From assembly GCF_001698815.1 (NCBI RefSeq), contig NZ_LGSI01000056.1:184122-248121 (forward strand): a stretch of DNA of 64,000 nucleotides, given 5' to 3'. The stretch's first letter is position 1, and each line of letters opens with the position of its first letter. The position numbers and the translations under genes are program-made. This document shows positions 14,638 to 23,593 of this stretch, piece after piece. Source of the DNA: Pseudomonas syringae (GTDB lineage Bacteria > Pseudomonadota > Gammaproteobacteria > Pseudomonadales > Pseudomonadaceae). The notes under the pieces were generated by a model. It was given only the letters and a program-made list of their open reading frames with translations. It was not told the DNA's origin and did not search any database.

Positions 14638-16698
14638 TCAAACGGCCAGCTGCAATACCTTGAAGATAAATCCGTACTCCAGCGCCACATCGCGCAGCCC
14701 CTGATAACGCCCGCTCATGCCGCCATGGCCAGCACCCAGCTCGGTCTTGAGCAGCAGGAGATTGTCGTCGGTTTTGTGGGCACGCAATTTTGCCACCCAT
14801 TTAGCCGCTTCCCAGTACTGCACGCGACTGTCGTTGTAACCGGCGATCACCAGCATCGCCGGATAGGCTTGCGCGCGGACGTTTTCATACGGCGCATAGG
14901 CTTTGATACGTGCGTAAACGTCGGGCTGCTGCGGGTTGCCCCATTCGTCGTATTCGGTGACAGTCAGCGGCAGATCCGGATCGAGCATGGTGTTGAGCAC
15001 ATCTACGAACGGCACTTCGGCAATCGCCGCCTTGAACAAGTCAGGACGCTGATTGAGCACCGCGCCGATCAACAGCCCGCCGGCGCTGCCGCCACTGATC
15101 ACCAGTTGCTCGGCGCGGGTGTGGTTGTCAGCGATCAGATGCTCGGCACAGGCAATGAAATCGTCAAAGGTGTTCTGCTTGTTTTCCTGCTTGCCGTTGC
15201 GATACCAGGCTTCACCCAATTCGCCGCCGCCGCGAACGTGGGCGATGGCAAAAGCCACGCCCCGATCCAGCAGGCTCAGGCGCGCATGGGAAAACCACGG
15301 GTCGAGGCTTTCACCGTAGGCACCGTAGCCATACAGATAAAGCGGCGTCGGTTGGCCGAGCAGTTCGCGTTTGACCACCAGACTGATGGGGATCTGCGTG
15401 CCGTCCTTGCCTGTTGCCCAGATGCGCTGGCTGACATAAGCGTCGGCGTCGAACGGGCCGAGCACCGGGGTTTCCTTGAGCACCACCTGATCGCCTGTCG
15501 CCAGAGTCAATTGACGGACTTGCGCCGGGCGATTCAGCGACTGGTAGCGCAGGCGAATCTTGTCGCTGTTGAATTCCAGGGAATCCTGCACGTAGAGGCT
15601 GTAGGCAGCGTCCGGCAGTTGCACGCGATAGGCCGGCAAACCTTGTGGGCAAATCTCGATGATCGGCAGGCCACCTTCACGCAGGCTCAGGGTCAAGCCT
15701 TTGGCATTCAGGCTAAAGCCATCGAGCATTACGGTTTGGCTATGCGGTACCAGCACCTGCCAGTCGTCGCGGGTGGGTACGCCGCTGGGCTTTTCTGCGG
15801 CCTGATACAGCGCGAAGTTGATGCCGCCCTGATTGCTGCGGATCAGCCAGCTCCAGTTGCCGTCCACCTGACCGTGATCCACGGAATATTCGTGACCTTC
15901 CGCCCGGGGCGCCATGCACACGAAGGCGTGTTCAGGCTTTTCGGCGTTCAGCACCCAGGCTTCGCTGGTGGTTTTGCTGTCCAGGCCGAGAATCAACTGC
16001 CGCTCCGAGCTGCTGCGGTAGCAATGCAGGAAAAACCGCCCGTCCGGCTCGTTGAACACCAGATCCGCCGAGTCATTGCCCAAACGGTGGCGATACAGCT
16101 TGTGCGGGCGATGCGTGTCGTCCAGCTCGCCGAAGAACAGAGTCTGGCTGTCGTTGGCCCAGGTCATGCTGCCGTCGCAGTCTTCGAAGGGCAGGGCGCT
16201 GACGTTGCCGCTGCTCAACTCCTTGACGTAAAGCTGGTAAACCTCTTCGCCGCTGGTGTCCAGGCTGTAGGCCAGCCGCTGGTGGTCCGGGCTGATGCTG
16301 AAAGTGCCCAGGGAAAAGAAACCGCCGCCCGCCAGCTGGTTGGGGTCCAGAAGCATTTCTTCGCGGCTTTCGTCTACCGTTTGCGAGTCGTCCGCCGGGC
16401 GCGGGCAGCGATAGTGCCGAGCGTATTCATCGCCCTCGGTGGTGCGGGTGTAATACAGATACGGCCCCCAGGGCGAAGGCAGCGAGAGATCGGTCTCCAG
16501 GATGCGGCCCTTGATCTCCTGAAACAGCGTCTCGCGCAATGCTTCCTGATCGGTCAGTTGCGCGTGCTGATACGCATTTTCCGCCTTCAGATAATCCAGC
16601 ACTTCGTCGCTGTCGCGGTTTTGCAGCCAGGCATAAGGATCGGCGCCATCGGCTTTGTGGGCGATGGGGGCGCTGGAAATCGAATGTGATTGAGACAT
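14638..16698 (-). CDS. ptrB: S9 family serine peptidase (oligopeptidase B type)
   Basis: This 686-residue cytoplasmic enzyme hydrolyses short peptides, usually after basic residues. An N-terminal seven-bladed propeller (about 70-410) gates a C-terminal alpha/beta-hydrolase domain. Catalytic Ser538 is in ISGGSAGG, Asp623 in AGYNDSRVQYWE and His658 in GAGHGG. YGYGAYG and the oxyanion region HVRGGGELGEAWY are classic for oligopeptidase B. The length matches E. coli PtrB (686). It is transcribed away from the membrane protein at 16843. Confidence 0.93.
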   Translation of the reverse strand: MSQSHSISSAPIAHKADGADPYAWLQNRDSDEVLDYLKAENAYQHAQLTDQEALRETLFQEIKGRILETDLSLPSPWGPYLYYTRTTEGDEYARHYRCPRPADDSQTVDESREEMLLDPNQLAGGGFFSLGTFSISPDHQRLAYSLDTSGEEVYQLYVKELSSGNVSALPFEDCDGSMTWANDSQTLFFGELDDTHRPHKLYRHRLGNDSADLVFNEPDGRFFLHCYRSSSERQLILGLDSKTTSEAWVLNAEKPEHAFVCMAPRAEGHEYSVDHGQVDGNWSWLIRSNQGGINFALYQAAEKPSGVPTRDDWQVLVPHSQTVMLDGFSLNAKGLTLSLREGGLPIIEICPQGLPAYRVQLPDAAYSLYVQDSLEFNSDKIRLRYQSLNRPAQVRQLTLATGDQVVLKETPVLGPFDADAYVSQRIWATGKDGTQIPISLVVKRELLGQPTPLYLYGYGAYGESLDPWFSHARLSLLDRGVAFAIAHVRGGGELGEAWYRNGKQENKQNTFDDFIACAEHLIADNHTRAEQLVISGGSAGGLLIGAVLNQRPDLFKAAIAEVPFVDVLNTMLDPDLPLTVTEYDEWGNPQQPDVYARIKAYAPYENVRAQAYPAMLVIAGYNDSRVQYWEAAKWVAKLRAHKTDDNLLLLKTELGAGHGGMSGRYQGLRDVALEYGFIFKVLQLAV

Positions 16699-16842
16699 AC
16701 GGGGCTCTCATGGGTGGCTGTGCGCTATCGACTGCGCAGTGCCATTTGATGGCAGATGGCATCGATAACTGAAGCCGGGGAAGCCGGGTTGGCGAAAAGC
16801 CGTTATCATAAGCGCCTAATTACCTGCCTTACCACGGACGTC

Positions 16843-17322
16843 ATGACCGAGAACGACTATACGATCGCCTGGGGCCTCTACGCATTTGCTGCGTTGGGTT
16901 GTCTGCTGGTGTGGTTCCTGATGACACGCTGGATGTGGCGCTACCTGCGTGAGCCACTGCTGGTAATCGCTGCCGTCCTGCTGTTGACCCCGACCATCAT
17001 TGATCCGGTGAAGGAAAAATTCGCCCCGGCGGTTGCCATCACGGCCCTGGACTTGTTGTTCAAGGTCGGCAGCAATGTCTGGCGTGCGGTGTCTGATCTG
17101 GCCATGTACGGCATGATCGCCATTGGCCTGTACCTGCTGTTTGTGCTGATTCGCTGGCCCCTCGAGAAAAGCTGGAAGGCGCGCCATCCGCAAGTCGCCG
17201 CCGAGCCAGCGACGCCCGCGCAGGAACCGCAGGACGAGCCGTTCTCCGATGACGACCGCTTTGATCGCAAACCTGCCGCGCCCGGCGCCGGCAGCCGTTC
17301 TCGGGTCGAGCCACGTCTGTAG
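16843..17322 (+). CDS. conserved inner-membrane protein of unknown function
   Basis: This 159-residue protein starts at the ATG at 16843 (MTENDYTIAWG). Three to four hydrophobic segments are seen: YAFAALGCLLVWFLMT, LLVIAAVLLLTPTII, and LAMYGMIAIGLYLLFVLI. A Pro- and Asp/Glu-rich cytoplasmic tail (EPATPAQEPQDEPFSDDD) follows. No family function is recognised. The glutamine amidotransferase starts 50 bases downstream and DUF2937 follows, so the three may form an operon. Confidence 0.75.
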   Translation: MTENDYTIAWGLYAFAALGCLLVWFLMTRWMWRYLREPLLVIAAVLLLTPTIIDPVKEKFAPAVAITALDLLFKVGSNVWRAVSDLAMYGMIAIGLYLLFVLIRWPLEKSWKARHPQVAAEPATPAQEPQDEPFSDDDRFDRKPAAPGAGSRSRVEPRL

Positions 17323-17372
17323 GCGCTGGTCGCCAAACGCGCCGCTGAACGCCCTCAAACGAGAACCTGAAC

Positions 17373-18146
17373 ATGTGTGAATTACTGGGCATGAGCGCCA
17401 ATGTCCCGACCGATATCGTTTTCAGCTTTACCGGGCTGATGCAGCGTGGCGGGCGCACCGGCCCCCATCGCGACGGCTGGGGCATTGCCTTTTACGAGGG
17501 TCGCGGCTTGCGTTTGTTCCAGGACCCTGCGGCGAGCAGCGAGTCAGAAGTCGCACAGCTGGTTCAGCGTTATCCCATCAAGAGCGAAGTGGTGATCGGG
17601 CACATCCGTCAGGCCAATGTCGGTCGCGTGTGCCTGTCCAATACTCATCCGTTTGTCCGAGAACTCTGGGGCCGTAATTGGTGTTTCGCCCACAACGGTC
17701 AGCTCGCGGACTTCACTCCCCGAGCCACGTTCTATCGACCCGTGGGCGACACCGACAGCGAAGCTGCGTTCTGCGATCTGCTCAATCAGGTGCGCGAAGC
17801 GTTTCCCGAGCCGGTGGAAATCGAACAGCTGCTGCCGTCGCTGGTCGAAGCCTGCAGCGAATATCGCAGCAAAGGCGTGTTCAATGCCCTGCTCAGCGAT
17901 GGCGATTGGCTGTTCTGCTTCTGCTCGACCAAGCTGGTGCAAATCACCCGGCGCGCGCCGTTTGGTCCGGCCCGTTTGAAGGACGTGGACGTCATCGTCG
18001 ATTTCCAGGCCGAAACCACCCCCAATGACGTGGTGACCGTGATTGCCACCGAACCCTTGACCGAAGACGAGATCTGGAATCGCTACGAGCCGGGCCAATG
18101 GGCGCTGTGGCGGCGTGGCGAATGCGTTGCCCAGGGCAACGCTTGA
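17373..18146 (+). CDS. class II glutamine amidotransferase (YafJ-like)
   Basis: This 257-residue protein is an isolated Ntn-hydrolase glutaminase domain. Its N-terminal nucleophile is Cys2 (MCELLGMSANVP), exposed after Met removal. Supporting motifs are GRTGPHRDGWGIAFY, GHIRQANVG, NTHPFVRELWGRNWCFAHNGQL and the acidic DTDSEAAFCDLL. No synthase domain is fused, so the acceptor of the ammonia is unknown. It resembles E. coli YafJ and is followed by DUF2937 29 bases later. Confidence 0.88.
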   Translation: MCELLGMSANVPTDIVFSFTGLMQRGGRTGPHRDGWGIAFYEGRGLRLFQDPAASSESEVAQLVQRYPIKSEVVIGHIRQANVGRVCLSNTHPFVRELWGRNWCFAHNGQLADFTPRATFYRPVGDTDSEAAFCDLLNQVREAFPEPVEIEQLLPSLVEACSEYRSKGVFNALLSDGDWLFCFCSTKLVQITRRAPFGPARLKDVDVIVDFQAETTPNDVVTVIATEPLTEDEIWNRYEPGQWALWRRGECVAQGNA

Positions 18147-18175
18147 GAACATCGACCCAACTGAGAGGGATCTAA

Positions 18176-18697
18176 ATGCTGCGAAGTTATCTGCGATTGG
18201 TCTTGTTCACCGTGGGCCTGTTGTTCGGGGTACAGATTCCTGGTTTTGTCAGTGATTACGGCAAGCGTGTCGAAGCGCACCTGATCGAGGCCCAGCAAAG
18301 CATCAAGGGCTACAATGCCACTGCCGCGCAGTTCTTCAAAGGCGACGTGCAGGCGCTGATCCAGCATTACCGCGAAAGCGAAGACCCGGTGTTTCGCAGC
18401 GATGCCGACAGCATCAACGCGCTGCTGACTCGCACGCAGATCCTCGAACGCGAATGGCTGGCCATGCAAGGTCCGTGGTACGCCAGGGCGCTGCATGTGG
18501 CCATCGCCGCCGATGCCGATATCCGTCGCGAAACCTGGAATGGCTACACCTGGCAGGTGCTGCTGGCCCCTGGAGTGATTGCCTGGGGCATTGTCTGCGC
18601 GTTGGTCCTGGCGCTGCTGATCGAGACGTTCTTCCTGATGCTTGGTTGGGTCGCCACGGGCGGGCGCCGCAAGCACAGGCTTGAGCGGGACTACTGA
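18176..18697 (+). CDS. DUF2937 family membrane protein
   Basis: This 173-residue protein has an N-terminal hydrophobic helix (LRLVLFTVGLLFGVQIPGF) and a C-terminal pair (VLLAPGVIAWGIVCALVLALLIETFFLMLGW). These flank a soluble helical loop rich in Arg, Glu and Gln. This is the DUF2937 layout; the role is unknown. GAGAGGG provides a ribosome binding site. It is probably co-transcribed with the amidotransferase. REP elements after its stop may mark the end of the unit. Confidence 0.82.
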   Translation: MLRSYLRLVLFTVGLLFGVQIPGFVSDYGKRVEAHLIEAQQSIKGYNATAAQFFKGDVQALIQHYRESEDPVFRSDADSINALLTRTQILEREWLAMQGPWYARALHVAIAADADIRRETWNGYTWQVLLAPGVIAWGIVCALVLALLIETFFLMLGWVATGGRRKHRLERDY

Positions 18698-18708
18698 CAC
18701 AAACAGTG

Positions 18709-18807
18709 AACCCGTAGGGCCGGCTTCAGCCGGGAGGACAACAGTTCTGACGATGGAGCTGCTGTGAAAATGCCAGCTTGCTCCCGGCTAAAGCCGGTCC
18801 TACGGAT
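18709..18807. repeat. inverted REP pair (GCCGGCTTCAGCCGG type)
   Basis: CGTAGGGCCGGCTTCAGCCG starts at 18711, and the inverse GCTAAAGCCGGTCCTACGG ends at 18806. They are separated by about 65 bases. This is one of several REP doublets in the window, placed after a gene end. The remaining gap to 18996 shows no gene, only the AGGAGA ribosome binding site of pxpA. Confidence 0.8.
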
Positions 18808-18996
18808 CGATTAACATCGCTCATCACTTTTTCTTATCCATCCCACCCGCTTTTATTAGTTGGACGCCACGTCCGCTACCCTCCAAAAATGCGCTGTACC
18901 TGACAGGCTCGTCGCAACGCTGCCCTTGAACACAAACGGCGCGTTAGACTCTGGCTTTGTTGTCCGAAATTACTTACGCACACAGGAGATACGCCC

Positions 18997-19749
18997 ATGG
19001 GCCGCCTGTTACTGAATTGCGATATCGGCGAAAGTTACGGCGCCTGGACCATGGGCATGGACGCCGAAGTCATGCCGTTCATTGATTGCGCCAACGTCGC
19101 CTGCGGTTTTCATGCAGGGGATCCGAGCGTGATGCGCAAGACCGTCAGCCTGGCGCTTGCCAATGATGTAACGATTGGCGCCCATCCGGCCTATCCGGAT
19201 CTGGTCGGCTTCGGCCGCCGCTCCATGGCGTGCAGCCCGCAGGAAATCCAGGATCTGCTGCACTACCAGATCGGCGCGCTGGACGGCATTTGCCGCGCTC
19301 AGGGCGGGCGAGTGCAATACGTCAAACCTCACGGGGCGATGTACAACGACATGATGGCCAATCCCGTTCAGCTGCGTGCGGTCATCGAAGGCATCGCCCG
19401 CTATGACGCGCAACTGCCGCTGATGCTGCTGGCGATGCGCGACAACAGCGCCGCACAGGCGATTGCCGACGAGTTTGGCGTACAACTCTGGTTCGAAGCG
19501 TTTGCTGATCGGGGTTACGACGCAGAAGGGCGTCTGATGCCGCGCCAACTGCCGAACGCCGTTCACCACGATGCAGAAATCATCATCGCCCAAGCCATGA
19601 CGCTGGCGCGTGGCGAACCGCTGATTGCCAGCGATGGCACAGCGCTGCACCTCAAGCCGCATACGCTCTGTGTGCATGGCGACAACGCCAGTTCGATTGC
19701 GGCCGTGCAGCGCATCCGCCAGGCATTGGACGAGCAGTTCGCCTTATGA
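18997..19749 (+). CDS. pxpA: 5-oxoprolinase subunit A (LamB/YcsF family)
   Basis: This 250-residue subunit belongs to the ATP-dependent 5-oxoprolinase that opens pyroglutamate to glutamate. The LamB/YcsF signature is plain: LLNCDIGESYGAW, then IDCANVACGFHAGDPSVM, IGAHPAYPDLVGFGRR and YVKPHGAMYN. Conserved His and Asp residues form the active site. An AGGAGA sits 9 bases before the ATG. Its stop overlaps the pxpB start (ATGA), showing tight translational coupling. Confidence 0.95.
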   Translation: MGRLLLNCDIGESYGAWTMGMDAEVMPFIDCANVACGFHAGDPSVMRKTVSLALANDVTIGAHPAYPDLVGFGRRSMACSPQEIQDLLHYQIGALDGICRAQGGRVQYVKPHGAMYNDMMANPVQLRAVIEGIARYDAQLPLMLLAMRDNSAAQAIADEFGVQLWFEAFADRGYDAEGRLMPRQLPNAVHHDAEIIIAQAMTLARGEPLIASDGTALHLKPHTLCVHGDNASSIAAVQRIRQALDEQFAL

Positions 19750-20450
19750 AACTGCGTATTGAAGTGGTGGCGATCGATTGCCTGATGGTGCGGCTGTTCG
19801 ATGCCATCGACGAAACCAACATGCCCTGGATGCTGGCTGCTACGGCCCGCTTGCGGGAGAGTTTCGGCGTGCATCTGGTTGATCTGGTGCCCTCTTACAC
19901 CACCTTGATGGTGCATTACGATGTGCTCGCCCTGAATCCCGATCAGGCCCGGGAGCTGATCCAACGGGCGCTGCGCGATCTGGCCCCGGACCCGGCGGCG
20001 CGAGGTCAGCATCATGTGTTGCCGGTCTGGTACGACCTCAGCGTCGGCCCGGAATTGACTTTATTGGCGCGGCGCAGCGGCCTGGAAATCAGCGAAGTGA
20101 TTCGTCGTCACTGCGAGCGTGAGTATCAGGTCTTCGCCCTGGGCTTCGCGCCGGGTTTCGCGTTCATGGGTCTGGTTGAAGAAATTCTCGCCGCGCCACG
20201 CTTGAACACACCACGTAAGCGCGTCGCGGCGGGCAGCGTCGGCATTGCCGAGCGGCAGACCGCTGCTTACCCGGTGGTTTCCCCCGGCGGCTGGAACCTG
20301 ATCGGGCGTACACCGAGCAAACTGTTTGATCGCCAACGGGACGGCTACAGCCTGATGCAGCCCGGTGACAGCGTGACTTTCGCTGCAGTCGATCACGCGG
20401 AGTTCGTGCGCCTGGGTGGCGATGACACGCCGCTGGAGGTGCAGCCATGA
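19746..20450 (+). CDS. pxpB: 5-oxoprolinase subunit B (KipI-like)
   Basis: This 234-residue subunit works with PxpA and PxpC in 5-oxoproline cleavage. Diagnostic blocks are LVDLVPSYTTLMVHYD, PVWYDLSVGPELTLLARR, VFALGFAPGFAFMGLV and TPRKRVAAGSVGIAERQTA, ending SPGGWNLIGRTP. These are the KipI/allophanate-hydrolase subunit 1 signatures, including the conserved His region. Its ATG overlaps the pxpA stop, and its stop overlaps the pxpC start, each by four bases. Confidence 0.95.
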   Translation: MKLRIEVVAIDCLMVRLFDAIDETNMPWMLAATARLRESFGVHLVDLVPSYTTLMVHYDVLALNPDQARELIQRALRDLAPDPAARGQHHVLPVWYDLSVGPELTLLARRSGLEISEVIRRHCEREYQVFALGFAPGFAFMGLVEEILAAPRLNTPRKRVAAGSVGIAERQTAAYPVVSPGGWNLIGRTPSKLFDRQRDGYSLMQPGDSVTFAAVDHAEFVRLGGDDTPLEVQP

Positions 20451-21373
20451 GCGCGCTGTTGATCGAAAACAGCACACCGCTGTGCCTGTTGCAGGACGCC
20501 GGGCGTTTTGGCGTACGGCATCTGGGCGTGACTCAGGGCGGAGCGCTGGACTGGGTGTCCATGTCCTGGGCCAATCGCCTGCTGGACAACGCACTGGATG
20601 CTGCGGTCGTCGAAATTACGCTGGGTGGTTTGACGTTGCTGGCCGAGGAGGATTGCTGCCTGGCCTTGGCGGGTGCTGACTTGGGCGCGATGCTCGACGA
20701 CCGGCCGGTCCAGCCATGGCGCAGTTTTTTCGTCGGCAAGGGCCAGCGCCTGCGCTTCAGTCAGCCGCAACTCGGCGCTCGGGCCTATCTGGCCGCACCC
20801 GGCGGCTTCGATGCGCCCAAGGTGCTGGGTAGCTGCGCGAGTGTTAGCCGCGAAGAACTCGGTGGGCTGGATGGCTTGGGCAAAGCGTTAGCCAAAGGTG
20901 ATCGGCTGGGTTATTCAGGGTCGGCTTTCGTACTGCGCACGCTGACCGAACAGCAGATCCCGAATTTCAATGACGCTGCGCCGCTGGACGTGGTCCTTGG
21001 TGCGCAAATCGGCGAATTCAGCGGCCTGAGCCTGTTCGACGTATTCAACAACGACTGGACCCTGGACAGCCGCGCCGACCGCATGGGCATTCGCCTGCTG
21101 GGGCCGGAACTGATTTATCAGGGCGCGCCGATGATCTCCGAAGGCATTCCCCTGGGCGCGATCCAGGTCCCGCCCGACGGCCAACCCATCGTCCTGCTCA
21201 ACGACCGACAAACCATCGGCGGCTATCCACGGCTGGGCGCACTGACGCCACTTTCGTTGGCCAGGCTTGCGCAGCGATTGCCGGGAAGTACCTTGCGGTT
21301 GAGGCCGATTGTGCAAAACGTTGCGCATCAGCGACATGTTGAGTATTTACGCGGGCTAATCAGCAATTGCTGA
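20447..21373 (+). CDS. pxpC: 5-oxoprolinase subunit C (allophanate hydrolase subunit 2 family)
   Basis: This 308-residue subunit completes the PxpABC complex. Family marks are LLQDAGRFGVRHLGVTQGGALD, AYLAAPGGFDAPKVLGSCASVSR, DSRADRMGIRLLGP, SEGIPLGAIQVPPDGQPIVLLNDRQTIGGYPRLG, all matching the KipA/biotin-dependent carboxyltransferase fold. The operon has no visible dedicated regulator or transporter in the window. A single REP element follows the stop. Confidence 0.94.
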   Translation: MSALLIENSTPLCLLQDAGRFGVRHLGVTQGGALDWVSMSWANRLLDNALDAAVVEITLGGLTLLAEEDCCLALAGADLGAMLDDRPVQPWRSFFVGKGQRLRFSQPQLGARAYLAAPGGFDAPKVLGSCASVSREELGGLDGLGKALAKGDRLGYSGSAFVLRTLTEQQIPNFNDAAPLDVVLGAQIGEFSGLSLFDVFNNDWTLDSRADRMGIRLLGPELIYQGAPMISEGIPLGAIQVPPDGQPIVLLNDRQTIGGYPRLGALTPLSLARLAQRLPGSTLRLRPIVQNVAHQRHVEYLRGLISNC

Positions 21374-21376
21374 GAC

Positions 21377-21402
21377 CTGTAGGAGCCGAGCTTGCTTGCG
21401 AA
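21377..21402. repeat. single REP element
   Basis: CTGTAGGAGCCGAGCTTGCT followed by TGCGAA is one pseudomonad REP unit. It lies in the 53-base gap between the convergent pxpC and VWA genes. Confidence 0.75.
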
Positions 21403-21426
21403 CATAGAATCTCCACCGAGTTGTGT

Positions 21427-22605
21427 TTATTTAGAAAGAAAGCGCATCCCTTCTTCCAAACCGCGCAAGGTCAGCGGATACATCTGATCTTCGATCAAGT
21501 CCCGCACGATATTGGTCGAAGTGGTATAGGCCCAGGCGTCTTTCGGGTAGGGGTTGATCCAGATGAGTTTCTTGAACTTGGCGGTGAAGCGTTGCATCCA
21601 CAAGTAACCGGGCTCTTCGTTCCAGTGTTCAACACTGCCGCCCGCTTGAGTGATCTCGTAAGGCGCCATTGAGGCGTCGCCGATGAAGATGACTTTGTAG
21701 TCTGCGCCATATTTATGCAGCAGATCTTGAGTGGAAGTGCGCTCCGAGCCGCGGCGGGAGTTGTTCTTCCAGACCGATTCATAAATGAAGTTATGGAAGT
21801 AAAAGTATTCCAGGTGTTTGAACTCGGTCTTGCAGGCCGAAAACAACTCTTCGCAGATCTTCACGTGGGCGTCCATCGAGCCGCCGATGTCGAACAGCAG
21901 CAATAACTTGATGGTATTGCGCCGTTCCGGGCGCATCTGGATATTCAGCAGTCCGGCGTCGCGAGCGGTGTGGTCGATAGTGCCGTCGATGTCCAATTCT
22001 TCGGCCGCACCCTGGCGTGCAAACTTGCGCAGGCGGCGCAGGGCGATCTTGATGTTGCGGGTGCCCAGTTCCACTTGATCGTCGAGGTTCTTGTACTCGC
22101 GCTGATCCCAGACCTTGACCGCCTTGCCCTTGCGCTCGCCAGCATCGCCCACCCGAATGCCTTCCGGGTTATAGCCACCCGAGCCGAACGGGCTGGTGCC
22201 GCCGGTGCCGATCCATTTGTTGCCGCCCGCGTGGCGCTCTTTCTGTTCTTCGAGGCGTTTCTTGAACTCCTCGATGAGTTTGTCCAGGCCGCCCAGCGAT
22301 TGAATCTGCGCGCGCTCTTCTTCGCTCAGTGAACGCTCGAACTCCTTGCGCAGCCAGTCTTCGGGGATCAACGCCTTGAGATGGTCATCGAGCTTTTCCA
22401 GGCCGTTGAAGTAGGCGCCGAATGCCCGGTCGAACTTGTCGAAATGACGTTCGTCCTTGACCAGGATCGTGCGCGCCAGATAGTAGAATTCGTCCATGTC
22501 AGCGAAGGTGACTCGCTGTTTCAGGGCGTTGATCAGGTCCAGTAGTTCGCGCACCGAGACCGGCACCTTGGCTGCGCGCATTTCGTTGAACAGGTTGAGC
22601 AGCAT
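21427..22605 (-). CDS. VWA domain protein (CoxE-like), partner of MoxR ATPase
   Basis: This 392-residue protein has an N-terminal helical domain (FNEMRAAKVPVSVRELLDLI, typical of CoxE-like proteins). A charged linker follows, then a C-terminal von Willebrand A domain starting LLLLFDIGGSMDAHVKICEEL. In that domain the MIDAS motif reads D-x-G-G-S rather than the canonical D-x-S-x-S, so metal binding may be altered. Its start lies 21 bases after the MoxR stop. MoxR-VWA pairs act as chaperone-like assembly or maturation systems; the client here is unknown. Confidence 0.88.
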   Translation of the reverse strand: MLLNLFNEMRAAKVPVSVRELLDLINALKQRVTFADMDEFYYLARTILVKDERHFDKFDRAFGAYFNGLEKLDDHLKALIPEDWLRKEFERSLSEEERAQIQSLGGLDKLIEEFKKRLEEQKERHAGGNKWIGTGGTSPFGSGGYNPEGIRVGDAGERKGKAVKVWDQREYKNLDDQVELGTRNIKIALRRLRKFARQGAAEELDIDGTIDHTARDAGLLNIQMRPERRNTIKLLLLFDIGGSMDAHVKICEELFSACKTEFKHLEYFYFHNFIYESVWKNNSRRGSERTSTQDLLHKYGADYKVIFIGDASMAPYEITQAGGSVEHWNEEPGYLWMQRFTAKFKKLIWINPYPKDAWAYTTSTNIVRDLIEDQMYPLTLRGLEEGMRFLSK

Positions 22606-22626
22606 GGCTGTCGTCTCTCCGCAGGA

Positions 22627-23472
22627 TCAGCGATTGCCGCGACGGCTCATGAACGCCAGTCGTTCCAATAGCTGAACGTCCTGCTCATTTTTGACCAGCG
22701 CCCCGGCCAGCGGCGGAATGGCCTTGGTCGGATCGCGCTCGCGCAGCACCGCTTCGCCAATGTTGTCGGCCATCAGCAGCTTCAGCCAGTCGACCAGTTC
22801 CGAGGTGGAAGGCTTTTTCTTCAGACCGGGCACTTTGCGCACATCGAAAAACACGTCCAGCGCTTCGCTGACCAGCTCTTTCTTGATGTCCGGATAATGC
22901 ACATCGACGATTTTCTGCAGGGTCGGGCGATCAGGGAAGGCAATGTAGTGAAAGAAGCAGCGGCGCAGGAAGGCGTCTGGCAGCTCTTTTTCGTTGTTGG
23001 AAGTAATGATGATGATCGGCCGGATTTTGGCCTTGATGGTCTCGTCGATTTCGTAAACGTAGAACTCCATCTTGTCGAGTTCTTGCAGCAAATCGTTGGG
23101 GAATTCGATGTCGGCCTTGTCGATTTCGTCGATCAGCAGAATAACGCGCTCTTCGGCTTCGAAGGCTTCCCAGAGCTTGCCCTTCTTCAGGTAGTTGCGC
23201 ACATCGTGGACTTTATCCACACCCAGTTGCGAATCGCGCAGACGGCTGACGGCATCGTATTCATAAAGGCCCTGATGCGCCTTGGTGGTGGACTTGATGT
23301 GCCAGGTGATCAATTTGGCGCCGAAGGACTCGGCCAGTTGTTCGGCGAGCATGGTCTTGCCCGTGCCGGGTTCACCTTTGACCAGCAGCGGGCGCTCCAG
23401 GGTAATTGCCGCGTTGACTGCCAGCTTGAGGTCGTCAGTGGCGACGTATGCGCGGGTGCCTTCAAACTTCAT
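22627..23472 (-). CDS. MoxR-family AAA+ ATPase
   Basis: This 281-residue ATPase starts at the ATG at 23472 (MKFEGTRAYVATDD), upstream of which the frame is not coding-like. Walker A is LLVKGEPGTGKTMLAEQLA (residues about 30-48) and Walker B is RVILLIDEIDKADIEF. Sensor 1 is PIIIITSNNEKELPDAFLRRC, with an Arg finger in the same block. It forms an operon with the VWA gene downstream. Such pairs remodel or load cofactors into target proteins. Confidence 0.93.
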   Translation of the reverse strand: MKFEGTRAYVATDDLKLAVNAAITLERPLLVKGEPGTGKTMLAEQLAESFGAKLITWHIKSTTKAHQGLYEYDAVSRLRDSQLGVDKVHDVRNYLKKGKLWEAFEAEERVILLIDEIDKADIEFPNDLLQELDKMEFYVYEIDETIKAKIRPIIIITSNNEKELPDAFLRRCFFHYIAFPDRPTLQKIVDVHYPDIKKELVSEALDVFFDVRKVPGLKKKPSTSELVDWLKLLMADNIGEAVLRERDPTKAIPPLAGALVKNEQDVQLLERLAFMSRRGNR

Positions 23473-23593
23473 CGGTAAATCCTCGAACAAGGTGTGCGGA
23501 CTATAACGCGCAGCCCCGGCCACTGTGAACGCAGACCGGGCATTCAATCGGTGAATGGGCGGTCGCGGGGTGGCGCTTTTAAGCTGAATTGAC

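Noticed and set aside
14725..16689. 654-codon open frame on the plus strand opposite the S9 peptidase
   Set aside because: It is the antisense shadow of a gene with clear catalytic motifs; high-GC codon bias opens the opposite frame. No domain is seen in it.
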